From [Clostridium] citroniae WAL-17108 (GTDB lineage: Bacteria; Bacillota; Clostridia; Lachnospirales; Lachnospiraceae): DNA of 64,000 nt. The position numbers were made by a program, and so were the translations under genes. The notes beneath the pieces were generated by a model. That model was not told the DNA's origin, ran no database searches, and saw nothing but the letters and a program-made list of their open reading frames with translations. Of this stretch, positions 9,885-18,614 are shown piece after piece (positions within the stretch are counted from its first letter, which is position 1; each line of letters starts with the position of its first letter). The stretch covers positions 1,066,535-1,130,534 of the forward strand of contig NZ_JH376420.1 in NCBI RefSeq assembly GCF_000233455.1, in the 5' to 3' direction.

Positions 9885-10664
9885 ATGAGTTATGAGGCAA
9901 ACGATTTGTTGGTAAAATTAACACCAAATTCATTAACTTATTTCATATTGGCTTTTGGGCTTATTTGCTGCGTTTTATTAATTCTTTATATAAATATAAA
10001 CCCCATTAGTCAGCCATTAGTAGTCATAAATGGAAAACCCAATGTGGCTTTCTATATACTTTCATATATAATAAAGTTTTCCTACGTATTTGCATTCTTA
10101 CTTTTAATTTATTATCTAAACAGTTACTCAAAATTAGTTACAAGTGGTTTTCTAATTGGCTTTGATGGCTTATTGGTAAACCATTTTGAGATATCTGGGG
10201 ATATTTATAAATATTTCTTTTACAGAAATACTCCTATTTTATCTATAGGCGTGTTTATAATTTTAAGAGAGGTATTAATTAATGATTACTTTGAAGTTAG
10301 AAGAAACAAGCAAAATATAGTAATTCTTCAGATTATATCTTTTTACCTATTTTTTATGTTAATTGTCGAATTGGAAGGATTTTTTGGATATGTAAGAGTT
10401 GGGTATGGTGAAAAAGTGTTGTCGTACATAAATGTAACAGCATATTATGTGAAATTTGTAATCAATGTGATAGGATTCTTTTCATCTGTCTTGCTACATA
10501 TTCTTTACAACAATAAAGATAACGTGGAGTTTCACAAATCAAGCAAATCGTGTTTTCTAAGAAAACATGGTATTTTTAATATTTTATTCATATGCATATT
10601 TTTAATTAGTATTATGAGAATTATATATGATATTTATGATGGTAGCTTTTATATACACCTTTGA
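9885..10664 (+). CDS. Polytopic membrane protein of unknown function (moron-like)
   Basis: The 259-residue, very AT-rich gene encodes about six hydrophobic helices (near residues 17-37, 56-82, 108-128, 146-170, 190-212 and 228-248) and a short polar tail. The start is an ATG after GGGGGTGG. It lies at the end of the phage tail genes but has its own promoter at 9827-9855 and a terminator at 10716-10757, the arrangement of a prophage accessory gene expressed in the lysogen. I do not recognise a family. A superinfection-exclusion or host-modifying role is possible but purely inferred from context. Its base composition is lower in GC than that of the neighbouring tail genes. Confidence 0.6.
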   Translation: MSYEANDLLVKLTPNSLTYFILAFGLICCVLLILYININPISQPLVVINGKPNVAFYILSYIIKFSYVFAFLLLIYYLNSYSKLVTSGFLIGFDGLLVNHFEISGDIYKYFFYRNTPILSIGVFIILREVLINDYFEVRRNKQNIVILQIISFYLFFMLIVELEGFFGYVRVGYGEKVLSYINVTAYYVKFVINVIGFFSSVLLHILYNNKDNVEFHKSSKSCFLRKHGIFNILFICIFLISIMRIIYDIYDGSFYIHL

Positions 10665-10715
10665 TCTATCCTTCTTTAATTATTTTAGTGGGATATTAAA
10701 CAAGATACAAATCGA

Positions 10716-10757
10716 TAGGGCAGTTGAGTTTTAATACTCTTCTGCCCTATTTTTTTT
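10716..10757 (+). terminator. Rho-independent terminator ending the phage segment
   Basis: TAGGGCAG pairs with CTGCCCTA (8 bp, extended by GAG/CTC inside) and is followed by eight T residues. Confidence 0.85.
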
Positions 10758-10760
10758 ACG

Positions 10761-10787
10761 ATAAAAAATGGGGGTTCACACCCCCAT
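10761..10787 (-). terminator. Terminator of the small hydrophobic peptide gene
   Basis: ATGGGGGT and ACCCCCAT form a perfect 8-bp stem with a 4-base loop. On the minus strand it is followed by TTTTTTAT, so it terminates leftward transcription 10 bases past the peptide stop codon. Confidence 0.8.
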
Positions 10788-10796
10788 AAAAAGTTG

Positions 10797-10853
10797 TTAC
10801 TTTTTTGAAATCACCAGAATTATAAGCAAAATCATAAGTAGATCATAATTCAC
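10797..10853 (-). CDS. 18-residue hydrophobic peptide, possible type I toxin
   Basis: A GTG start follows GGGAGGTGG at 7 bases, and the frame encodes MNYDLLMILLIILVISKK before TAA. The product is one membrane-spanning stretch with a charged KK end, the form of small type I toxin or holin-like peptides. The transcription unit looks complete: promoter at 10995-11023, a leader of about 135 bases, and a strong terminator 10 bases after the stop. An antisense partner would be expected but I could not place one confidently. It lies just outside the phage terminator and points toward it. It could instead be a leader peptide or a non-toxic membrane micropeptide. Confidence 0.55.
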   Translation of the reverse strand: MNYDLLMILLIILVISKK

Positions 10854-10994
10854 GTGACCACCTCCCATGTTCAGCAAATTTGCAAGACGCTAATTGCTAT
10901 TACAATCAACTATCGTGCATACTTGTTTAAAACGAACATAGTTATGAGGATTTCACTCTAGGCGTACACAGACAACTGTCTGCATACTGTAGTT

Positions 10995-11023
10995 ATTTTA
11001 CCATAATAAAATGTTTATATCAA
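10995..11023 (-). promoter_or_regulatory. Promoter of the small hydrophobic peptide gene
   Basis: Read on the minus strand: TTGATA, 17 bases, TAAAAT. Predicted transcription starts near 10988 and runs to the hairpin at 10761-10787, giving an RNA of about 225 bases. A CAGAC/GTCTG inverted repeat lies in the leader. Confidence 0.6.
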
Positions 11024-11040
11024 TAAATATAATCGTATGT

Positions 11041-11365
11041 AATCTCTATTCGTAGTGTTCAACCACATAATGGGCTACCGCATCAATAAACGCGCCATTA
11101 CGCGGCTTATGTTCCTATTTCCATCTCGAATATCGCCTTCTTCTGTGGGTGCTCAGAGCCGACCATATATTAGCGGGAATTCCGCCTACCTTGGTTGGAC
11201 TGATGGTTTTAGTGGGCATCTTGAGGACTTCCGTTTTTTGGTGGGAAGGGGATCTATTACCGTTTTATTGGAGATGTGGATATAAATCTGTGTCCAAGCA
11301 TAGACCGAATATTGTTGATTGGAACGCCCTGTTCAATCATGTGACTTGCAAAGGAATGATGAAGA
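11041..11365. other. Intergenic stretch without recognisable genes
   Basis: These 325 bases contain only short open frames with no family resemblance and no good ribosome site. They probably represent decayed sequence upstream of the integrase relic. Confidence 0.4.
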
Positions 11366-11557
11366 AAATCCAAATGTTTGGATTTTCTGCGACAAATGTA
11401 TGTGGTCATCTTGCTGGAAATGGAGGTTCCGCTTATTAAAATTTCCGCTTTACTGGGTCATAGTTCCAGTCATACGATCTTTGAATACTTCTGTGATTCT
11501 CTGGACGAGAATGAAAATATCCTGGCATTCATGAACAATGCATTTGGTGTAGCTTAG
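11366..11557 (+). pseudogene. Degenerate C-terminus of a tyrosine recombinase/integrase
   Basis: This frame reads as the last third of a phage-type integrase. LRQMYVVILLEM corresponds to the usual LRHTxATxLLEM, so the Arg is kept and the His is Gln. LLGHSS and a candidate nucleophile Tyr in FEYFCD follow, then a helical tail ending LAFMNNAFGVA. Two in-frame TGA codons precede 11366, and I could not read the N-terminal two thirds in any frame. It is probably the relic of the integrase of the adjacent element. Confidence 0.6.
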
Positions 11558-11638
11558 GAGGTAAGCCGGTATGGTATTTGATTTACGCCTCTTACCATAT
11601 TCTTTTCCCGTTGGACTGTTTTCATGAACATGTCTGCG

Positions 11639-12637
11639 CTAAACCAGGAAATCCGGATGGCTGCTTAACCACTTCATATAGCATTCAAACCCTTTCTCCG
11701 GAGTGTCGGCAGCCGGGACAAATCCGGTATCTTCATATAATCTATCGAGAGACATGGCAGCGTTATCCCTCGTCTGGTTTACCTGTATAGTTGCCTCTTC
11801 TGGAATCGATGCCAGGCTATATGAGAAATCAGGGTATCTTTTTTTTAACAATTCACACCATTCAAGCAGGCTCCATTGCTTGCCGCTGCATAAAGGATAG
11901 CTGTCATAGCGGAGGGTTTCTGCCTCCATAAGTCTGACAGCTGCATCTGCAATATCAATTCCGCATACCCAATCCTGACAACATGGTCTTGGCAAAACAG
12001 CATGCTCGCCGCTGATTGCTTTTTGCGTTAATTGATAAATCAAACTCATATGTCCTCTTACGCCCGTATATCTCTCCCAGGGCCCATAGACATCTCCGAT
12101 TCTGGCAATTACCGCATCCATCATATACAACTCTTTTAAACGCAGCAGTATTTTTTCTCCAGCGTATTTTGAAATCTCATATAGCGATTTTGGGGTTCCA
12201 ATACTGCTTTCCTCACTCAGCTTTTTCTCCTGAAAAGCGGTTTCTCCATATGCAGAAATAGAGCCTAAATATATAAACCGTTTCACATGTTGATTTTTTG
12301 CTGCCAAAACAGCCTTTAAAAGCCCAAGGCAATTTACTTCTATGATAGAAGATGGATTGTTTTCCTCCATGGTTCTGTCCGGAGTAATGGCCGCCCCATG
12401 GATAAAATAGCTCACGCGATATTTTTGGATTACTTTCTCTATTTTTTCCTGATCCAGAACATCTCCCTGCTCAAAAAAAATCTTTCCCGGCATTTTTTCG
12501 AATTCCCTGGTAAAAGTATCCGCCGGAGGTTTTCTTGCATACAAAATGACATTGTACCTTTTGTTTAGAAGAAGACTAGCAATATTCATGCCTATAAATC
12601 CCGTTCCTCCAGTTATAAAAACATACTCTTTCTCCAT
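11639..12637 (-). CDS. NAD-dependent epimerase/dehydratase (extended SDR)
   Basis: The 332-residue protein has an N-terminal Rossmann motif (GGTGFIG) for NAD(P) and the catalytic YEISK pair of the extended short-chain dehydrogenase family, typical of nucleotide-sugar epimerases and related enzymes. The ATG at 12637 is chosen because AGGAGAGAT precedes it; a longer frame upstream lacks a ribosome site. It starts 13 bases after the hydantoinase-like gene and is the last gene of the catabolic run. Its substrate cannot be told. It could act on a free or phosphorylated sugar or a sugar-derived alcohol imported by the ABC transporter of this locus. Confidence 0.8.
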   Translation of the reverse strand: MEKEYVFITGGTGFIGMNIASLLLNKRYNVILYARKPPADTFTREFEKMPGKIFFEQGDVLDQEKIEKVIQKYRVSYFIHGAAITPDRTMEENNPSSIIEVNCLGLLKAVLAAKNQHVKRFIYLGSISAYGETAFQEKKLSEESSIGTPKSLYEISKYAGEKILLRLKELYMMDAVIARIGDVYGPWERYTGVRGHMSLIYQLTQKAISGEHAVLPRPCCQDWVCGIDIADAAVRLMEAETLRYDSYPLCSGKQWSLLEWCELLKKRYPDFSYSLASIPEEATIQVNQTRDNAAMSLDRLYEDTGFVPAADTPEKGFECYMKWLSSHPDFLV

Positions 12638-12650
12638 TTTTCTATCTCTC

Positions 12651-14033
12651 CTACAAATCAAGTATGGGTTTTCCGCGTTTCAACAGCTTTCCGGTATGCG
12701 CTTTTCCGGTATATATTCCATTTTCTATCAAAATATCTCCCCCCGCTATTGTATATTCAACCTTCCCTCTCATCTGAATTCCTTCATAGGGACAAAAATC
12801 TGTCTGCATATGCATATCGGAAGCCCTCATAATATATTTCCTATCCGGATCCACAATTATGATATCTGCATCGCTCCCGGGCTGCAGCACACCCTTCCGA
12901 GGATAAAGCCCCATTAATTTTGCAGCATTTGCAGATGTCAGAGCCACAAAACGCTCTACAGGCATTCTTCTTTTCATAACCGCTTCTGAAAAGAATACCA
13001 TTCCCCGTGTTTCAATGGTGGGAAGACCGTTTGGTATTTTGGGGAAGTAATTACAATACTTTTTCTTTTGCTCCGATGAATAATCCGTATGATCACTGTT
13101 AATCATCTGCACATAACCGTCTTTAATTAATTGCCAAAGTTTCTCTCTGTCTGATGCAGACCGAATAGGCGGGCTGCAGATATAGTTATACCCGTCTTCC
13201 TGTTCATAAACCCTTTCATCCAGAACCAAATAGTGAGGACATGCTTCCGCGAAAAGTTTTGCTCCATCTCTTCTTTCTAAGAGCGCCCTGCTTGCTCCAG
13301 TTGTCATATGAGCAAATATAACCGGCGCCTTTGTCTCGGCAGACATAGCAAGAATACCGTACATTGCTTCAATCTCCGAAATAACTGGTCTGCTTTCAGC
13401 GTGATTTTTCGGCAGCGTTTTACCTGACTCTATTGCATCTGAAATATTTCTCTCGATTATATCCGCTTCTTCTGCATGAATAAGAGAAATCCCGTTTTCT
13501 TCCGCAACTATTTTCAGCACCTCATAGATTCCTTTTTTTTCCAGCATTAAACTATTTCTATATACAGTAAATAACTTTACTGAAGGAAAACCGTTTCTTA
13601 AATAATATCTGATATCCTCTAAAGACTCCGTATCCAATTGGTTAATGCAGGGATGAAACGAAAAATCCAGAATGCTGTTTCCGGCTGCTTCCCTTAATTT
13701 TCTTTCCATGGAATTTTTGGGCTTTTCACCTTCATTATTAAAAGCAAAATCTATAAAGGAAGTGGTTCCTCCATATGCGGCGGCAATGCTTCCATTTAAA
13801 TAGTTATCCTTTGATTTTGCTTCCCCAACGCCTGTTTGTATGTGGGCGTGGGCATCAATCAAGCCCGGTAAAACCAGCTTGCCATTTGCATCAATGCTCT
13901 TTACATTTTCCATATGCTCAAAATAACCGATAGCCGCAATCTTCCCCTTTTTAACTGCCAAATCGGCACGAATGGATCCGCTACTGTTTACAATCGTGCC
14001 GGCTTTTATAATCAGATCCCACTGTTCTTTCAT
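12651..14033 (-). CDS. Dihydropyrimidinase/D-hydantoinase-like amidohydrolase
   Basis: This 460-residue cyclic amidohydrolase keeps the whole binuclear metal site: His62 and His64 in DAHAH, a lysine for carboxylation (Lys153), His186 (LIHAEE), His242 (AHMTTGAS) and Asp314 (NSDHTDYS). The family opens cyclic ureides such as dihydrouracil, hydantoins or allantoin. The ATG at 14033 is chosen because GGAG lies at a proper distance. A large hairpin at 14060-14105 separates it from the aldehyde dehydrogenase gene upstream. The carbon-nitrogen hydrolase two genes upstream could remove the carbamoyl group from its product. Dihydroorotase is less likely because pyr genes are elsewhere and the context is catabolic. 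Confidence 0.85.
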   Translation of the reverse strand: MKEQWDLIIKAGTIVNSSGSIRADLAVKKGKIAAIGYFEHMENVKSIDANGKLVLPGLIDAHAHIQTGVGEAKSKDNYLNGSIAAAYGGTTSFIDFAFNNEGEKPKNSMERKLREAAGNSILDFSFHPCINQLDTESLEDIRYYLRNGFPSVKLFTVYRNSLMLEKKGIYEVLKIVAEENGISLIHAEEADIIERNISDAIESGKTLPKNHAESRPVISEIEAMYGILAMSAETKAPVIFAHMTTGASRALLERRDGAKLFAEACPHYLVLDERVYEQEDGYNYICSPPIRSASDREKLWQLIKDGYVQMINSDHTDYSSEQKKKYCNYFPKIPNGLPTIETRGMVFFSEAVMKRRMPVERFVALTSANAAKLMGLYPRKGVLQPGSDADIIIVDPDRKYIMRASDMHMQTDFCPYEGIQMRGKVEYTIAGGDILIENGIYTGKAHTGKLLKRGKPILDL

Positions 14034-14059
14034 TTGCCTTTTCTCCATTATAAATATTA

Positions 14060-14105
14060 CTAAATAAACTGCCCTGCGGCTTGCCGCAGGGGCAGTTTAT
14101 TTAGC
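14060..14105 (-). terminator. Strong hairpin between aldehyde dehydrogenase and hydantoinase genes
   Basis: CTAAATAAACTGCCC plus TGCGGC pairs with GCCGCA plus GGGGCAGTTTATTTAG, with one bulged G. The A/T-rich outer stem gives a T-rich 3' side, so it may act as a partial terminator or as an RNA stability element inside the operon. Confidence 0.6.
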
Positions 14106-14153
14106 TTAGCCTAATTTGCTGTAGCAAGCTGTGGAGAGCAGAACCGGCAGAGT

Positions 14154-15674
14154 TTAAATACGTTCTACTGTTCCTTCCCATGTATCCATAACTTTCTTTT
14201 TAGAATGCTCATCATACCAGTGCTTTGTAACAGTCTTTGCCCTGGTATAAAAGCGGACCCCATCGATCCCCAGTACATGCTGATCTCCAAAGAACGAGTC
14301 TTTATTGCCTGAGAAGGGGAAGTAGGCCGAGGGAACCGGAATGCCCACATTGATTCCTACCATACCGCCGTCTGTTAGCAGTTCAAACTGGCGGGCATAA
14401 TATCCGCTCTGTGTAAAGATAACCGAACCATTGGCAAAGGGATTGGAGTTCATAACTGCCAGACCTTCTTCAAAGTCTTTCACTCTCTTAATAACAGTGA
14501 CCGGCCCAAATATTTCCCTATCCCCAACTGTCATTTCATTCTCTACATGGTCTAAAATTGTAGGTCCTACAAAAAAACCTTTTTCAAACCCAGGAACCGA
14601 AACAGCACGCCCGTCAAGAACAAGTTCCGCTCCTTCGTCAATTCCCTTTTGAATCCAATCGCATATAAACTGCTTATGTTTCTCATTTACTACTGGGCCC
14701 AGTTGTGTCTCTGGATCATAGGCGCAGCCTATTTTCATTGCCATAGCTTTTTCTTTCAGTAAATGGACAAATTTATCTGCAATACTTTCCTGCACAACAA
14801 TAGCAGGCAAGGCCATGCAGCGCATTCCCGCACATCCGTATGTAGAATTAATAATGGCGTTTGTGGTGCTTTCCAGATCACAGTCTTCCAGCACCAGCGC
14901 ATGGTTTTTCGCTTCGCATTGTGCCTGCACACGTTTTCCGTGAGCTGCCGCCACCGAATAGATATGCTTTCCAACATCCGTAGAGCCCACGAAGGTTACT
15001 GCCTTAATTCTTGGATCTGTCAAAAACAGCTCGGATTCTTTTCTGCTGCACGTAACTAAATTCACTACACCTTTGGGAAATCCTGCTTCCTCATAAAATA
15101 GTTCCAGCATTCTCATAGAAGTAAGCGGTGTGTAGGATGCGGCTTTCAACACTACGGTATTTCCTGTTGCGATTGCCAGGGGCACCATCCATCCCCAGGG
15201 AATCATTGCCGGAAAGTTAAAGGGAACAATACCCGCCACAACGCCTAGGGGCATTCTGTAAGAGGCCGTGTCAAAACCGCTGGTGACCTGCAGCGATGCG
15301 GACCCCTGGGTGATAAACGGCGCGGCGCACGCCAGCTCTGTAGGTTCAATCGCCTTTAAAACATCGCCTCTTGCCTCATCAAGTGTTTTCCCTAATTCCT
15401 TCGCGCACAACAAAGCTAATTCTTCTACATGCTCTGTCAAAACACTGCGCCATCTAAACAACATCTGCGTCCGTTTACTGAGGGAGAGCATCGACCATTC
15501 AGAAAATGCCGCCTGAGCTGAAGCAATGGCTTCTTCTACCTCATCAGCTGTACAGCAGGGCACCTCCGCCATTACCTCTCCCGTAGATGAGTCTGTAACG
15601 GACATCCACTTACTTGTTTTAGATTCCTTCCATTCACCGTTTACGCAGTAACCTTTTTTTATTATATCATCCAT
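14154..15674 (-). CDS. Methylmalonate/malonate-semialdehyde dehydrogenase (CoA-acylating)
   Basis: The 506-residue aldehyde dehydrogenase resembles IolA/MmsA, which converts malonate or methylmalonate semialdehyde to acetyl- or propionyl-CoA. Visible elements are PFNFPAMIPWGW with Asn153, the NAD-binding FVGSTDVG, and the catalytic Cys286 in CAGMRCMAL. Family length is about 490-500. It lies 48 bases after the carbon-nitrogen hydrolase. With the hydantoinase and hydrolase it could complete a reductive pyrimidine-type route (beta-alanine to malonate semialdehyde to acetyl-CoA), but the needed aminotransferase is not in the window. Another semialdehyde is possible. Confidence 0.85.
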   Translation of the reverse strand: MDDIIKKGYCVNGEWKESKTSKWMSVTDSSTGEVMAEVPCCTADEVEEAIASAQAAFSEWSMLSLSKRTQMLFRWRSVLTEHVEELALLCAKELGKTLDEARGDVLKAIEPTELACAAPFITQGSASLQVTSGFDTASYRMPLGVVAGIVPFNFPAMIPWGWMVPLAIATGNTVVLKAASYTPLTSMRMLELFYEEAGFPKGVVNLVTCSRKESELFLTDPRIKAVTFVGSTDVGKHIYSVAAAHGKRVQAQCEAKNHALVLEDCDLESTTNAIINSTYGCAGMRCMALPAIVVQESIADKFVHLLKEKAMAMKIGCAYDPETQLGPVVNEKHKQFICDWIQKGIDEGAELVLDGRAVSVPGFEKGFFVGPTILDHVENEMTVGDREIFGPVTVIKRVKDFEEGLAVMNSNPFANGSVIFTQSGYYARQFELLTDGGMVGINVGIPVPSAYFPFSGNKDSFFGDQHVLGIDGVRFYTRAKTVTKHWYDEHSKKKVMDTWEGTVERI

Positions 15675-15722
15675 ACCCTGTTTCTCCTTTTATTTCCCTG
15701 CAAGACCTGTTAAGCTGCTTTA

Positions 15723-16637
15723 CTACCTTGGCAAAACCCTATCGAAAGAGGTATCCCCAATATAAGATCCCCACAAATCAATTCGTCTGTCTCTGATGGG
15801 ATTTGCAAATTCCGTCCACTGGTTACGTCTTGCATCGCTCATATTAATATCTGCATAGATAACCGTCTCTTCTTCCATTCCCACAGGCCCGGCAATAGGT
15901 TTTCCTCCCTGATCAATAATCAGGCTGTTTCCGGGGAATCTACATCCTCTTTCTGTTCCCACTCTGTCTGCAACCGCAACAAAATAATTATTGCAGAGCG
16001 CAGCGCTGATACCGAGAAAAACTCCCAGATTCCCTACCCCATAGGGAAGATCCGGATAATAAATCCAGGCCGTTGAAACCAATACGATGTCCGCCCCTCC
16101 CAGCGCGCAGTTCCTCCACTGCTCCGGATACCACATATCATAGCAGATTAGCAGGCTGATCCGCCCGTAGGGAGTGTGGAACACCTGATTACCCAGGTTT
16201 CCGGGCTCGAAAAACATTTTTTCTTCATCCCATAAGCAAACCTTTCTGTGGGTTCCAATATAGCCCTCAGGCCCCACAAATACACTTGAGTTATATAAAT
16301 CATTACCTTCACGCTCCGCAATGCCGGCGGCAATATACAACTTCCGTTTCCTGGCCACATCAATCCAAGCCTGGCTGGTTTCTCCTGCCGGAACTTCTTC
16401 GGCCAGTAAAAAAGCTTCCGCTCTGCTGTTAAACATATAACCCGTATTGCATAACTCCGGCAGCACAATTATCTGCGCTCCATGATCCGCTGCCTCATTT
16501 ATTAACCGCAGCGTCTTTTCCAGATTTATTTTTTTATTTCCGAAAACAGGCTCCATCTGTATGGACGCCACCTTTACCTCCGATTCTTTTCCCTTGATAC
16601 GCTTTGTTTCTGCATAATTAATTTCCTGACTCATCAT
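15723..16637 (-). CDS. Carbon-nitrogen hydrolase (nitrilase superfamily; carbamoylase-like)
   Basis: This 304-residue protein has the complete Glu-Lys-Cys triad of the nitrilase superfamily: Glu61 (LPELCNTGY), Lys132 (HRKVCLW) and Cys165 (LLICYDMWYPE). The family includes N-carbamoyl-beta-alanine and N-carbamoyl-amino-acid amidohydrolases, omega-amidases and nitrilases. Placement beside a hydantoinase-like gene favours an N-carbamoyl amidase. It starts behind AAAGGGG and 79 bases after the IclR gene, in the same transcription direction. Substrate is inferred from context only. Confidence 0.82.
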   Translation of the reverse strand: MMSQEINYAETKRIKGKESEVKVASIQMEPVFGNKKINLEKTLRLINEAADHGAQIIVLPELCNTGYMFNSRAEAFLLAEEVPAGETSQAWIDVARKRKLYIAAGIAEREGNDLYNSSVFVGPEGYIGTHRKVCLWDEEKMFFEPGNLGNQVFHTPYGRISLLICYDMWYPEQWRNCALGGADIVLVSTAWIYYPDLPYGVGNLGVFLGISAALCNNYFVAVADRVGTERGCRFPGNSLIIDQGGKPIAGPVGMEEETVIYADINMSDARRNQWTEFANPIRDRRIDLWGSYIGDTSFDRVLPR

Positions 16638-16715
16638 AATACCCCTTTACATGTATATTATTTTGCAAACATCTAACAGAAAACACTGATGAACAGGTCT
16701 TAGCTGAACCATTTA

Positions 16716-17519
16716 CTAATATTTGTAGCTTTTTAACTGATTCTCTGAACATCCTAAGCGAAAGGATACTTCCTTTGCGTATTTACTAAGTTTCGGTAAA
16801 ATCTGTTCTTTTAAATAGGTTGGTTCTGTAAAATGCCTGCTATCAAACACACACAATGCCATGTAAATTTTATTGCGGTAATCATAAATAGGCATTGCAA
16901 CACATTCCACACCATCTGTGCATTCATCAAGCTCTAAAGCATACCCCTGTCTTCGAACACATTCAAGTTCTTCCATTAACTGGTTTCTATCAACAATTGT
17001 ACTGGATGTCTTTCTTTCCAATCCCTTCAGCGCATAGAAATCTTCAAATTCTAAAGGTGACAGCTGTGACAGCAGCACCTTCCCGGAAGCCGTAGCATTT
17101 AACGGAGGGCAATTTCCTAGTCTTACAAGAGAAGTCAGAAGTGTTGTGGGATCATCGATCAAATCAACGTAAATTCCCTCGTACCCCTGCATTACCATTG
17201 CAGCCGCGCCCAGTCCGGTATCCCGAGATAAATGGTTCACATAAGGGCTGACGATACATTTGGCTGCCAGCGGAGAGCTTAGTTCACTCGCTATTTTACA
17301 TATTTTCCACGTTAACGCATAACCCAAAGTATCTTTATCCTGATAAACATAGCCTTCACGAATCATACTGTTTAGATAACGAAGCAGCGTTGATTGTGAC
17401 ATATCCAAATGAGCTGCTAAATTCTGCAGCCGCACCTGCCCTGTTCGTTTGGACATATATTCCAATATTGAAAATAATTTTGTGATCATCTGACCACCCT
17501 GTTCGTTTTTGTTATCCAT
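16716..17519 (-). CDS. IclR-family transcriptional regulator
   Basis: The N-terminal part (about residues 10-75) is a winged helix-turn-helix (LAAHLDMSQSTLLRYLNSM). The remainder is the IclR effector domain, with NATASGKVLL and GYALELDE motifs. The ATG at 17519 is preferred because GGAGG lies upstream. A good promoter (TTGCAT-N16-TATAAT) sits at 17564-17591. The gene heads the second half of the catabolic cluster and is followed by the hydrolase, dehydrogenase, hydantoinase and epimerase genes, so it probably controls them in response to the substrate or an intermediate. IclR members can activate or repress; the mode is unknown. Confidence 0.88.
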   Translation of the reverse strand: MDNKNEQGGQMITKLFSILEYMSKRTGQVRLQNLAAHLDMSQSTLLRYLNSMIREGYVYQDKDTLGYALTWKICKIASELSSPLAAKCIVSPYVNHLSRDTGLGAAAMVMQGYEGIYVDLIDDPTTLLTSLVRLGNCPPLNATASGKVLLSQLSPLEFEDFYALKGLERKTSSTIVDRNQLMEELECVRRQGYALELDECTDGVECVAMPIYDYRNKIYMALCVFDSRHFTEPTYLKEQILPKLSKYAKEVSFRLGCSENQLKSYKY

Positions 17520-17563
17520 CTTAAAACCAACCTCCATTTTTAGCAAATTTATCCATTATTGTA

Positions 17564-17591
17564 ATTATAATCCATTTATGTATAGATGCAA
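17564..17591 (-). promoter_or_regulatory. Promoter of the iclR-led transcription unit
   Basis: Minus strand: TTGCAT, 16 bases, TATAAT. It separates the upstream importer/transketolase genes from the iclR-hydrolase genes. Confidence 0.6.
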
Positions 17592-17663
17592 TACTTTTTT
17601 AGATTCTATGGAATTTTTGAATTTACTATAAAATGGACAATAAACCTTAAAATGTGTCTGTTG

Positions 17664-18608
17664 TTACTTTACTCTTTTCAATATTGTATCTGCAATGTTT
17701 TCCGTGTTCATACCATACCTTGAGAATAATTCCTCATCAGCTCCGCATTGCAGAAATATATCAGGAAAACCTAGACAACTGGTTTTAACCGGATATTTTT
17801 TTGATAACAATTCGCATACTGCGCTTCCTAATCCTCCGATTACGGAATGGTTTTCGACAGTAATAACTTTCCCTGTTTTCGCTGCCGATTCTATCACAGC
17901 TTCTTCATCCAGGGGTTTAATAGAAGGCATATGAAGTAAATCAATGTGAATGCCCTGCTTTTCCAGCATGGCACCTGCCGCTTTTGCTTTGCCCGTCATC
18001 ATGCCACTGGATATAACCGTAATATCATTGCCTTCTAAAAGCTTTACCGTCCTTCCCAGCTTTATTTGATGCTCCGGACCGAAGATTGTAGGAACCTCGC
18101 ATCTAACAGTTCTCAAATATACGGGGCCTTCTATTTCCATGGCCAAATCAATACAAAGCCTTGTCTCTGTAGCATCGGCTGGATCCAAAATGACCATATT
18201 AGGCAGGCATCTCATAACAGCTATATCTTCCACTGCCGAATGAGTGGCTCCGCCTCTCCCTGTAGGCAGGCCGCAATAGGCACCGTTTAACTTTACATTG
18301 GCCCGGGGGTGCGCGATTGAATTCCTGATTTGATCCCCGCCGCGCTCTGTCAAAAATACAGCAAACGCAGATACAAAGGGTATCAATCCCATTGATGCCA
18401 TGCCGGCGGCAATTCCCAGCATATTCTGTTCGGCAATTCCAACCTGGAAGAACCGTTCAGGATAAGCTTCGCGAAATAAATGTGTTTGGGTAGAGCAGCA
18501 TACATCGGCGTCCAGTACTACTAGATTAGGATTTTCGGCACCTTTTTCTATTAGACCCTGTCCGAAAGCGGCTCTTTGAGAAACCATGGATGAAATTTTA
18601 TATTGCAT
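17664..18608 (-). CDS. Transketolase, C-terminal subunit (split transketolase)
   Basis: The 314-residue product covers the pyrimidine-binding and C-terminal domains of transketolase: the conserved Glu in FQVGIAEQNMLGIAAG, the PFVSAFAVFLTERGGDQ loop, and the final Rossmann-like domain with VITVENHSVIGGLG. It begins six bases after the N-terminal subunit gene behind GGGAGGTGAAGG. The two form one thiamine-diphosphate enzyme that moves two-carbon ketol units. Split transketolases in catabolic clusters often act on unusual ketose phosphates. No sugar kinase is encoded nearby, so the phosphorylated substrate must arise elsewhere. Confidence 0.88.
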   Translation of the reverse strand: MQYKISSMVSQRAAFGQGLIEKGAENPNLVVLDADVCCSTQTHLFREAYPERFFQVGIAEQNMLGIAAGMASMGLIPFVSAFAVFLTERGGDQIRNSIAHPRANVKLNGAYCGLPTGRGGATHSAVEDIAVMRCLPNMVILDPADATETRLCIDLAMEIEGPVYLRTVRCEVPTIFGPEHQIKLGRTVKLLEGNDITVISSGMMTGKAKAAGAMLEKQGIHIDLLHMPSIKPLDEEAVIESAAKTGKVITVENHSVIGGLGSAVCELLSKKYPVKTSCLGFPDIFLQCGADEELFSRYGMNTENIADTILKRVK

Positions 18609-18614
18609 AATCCT

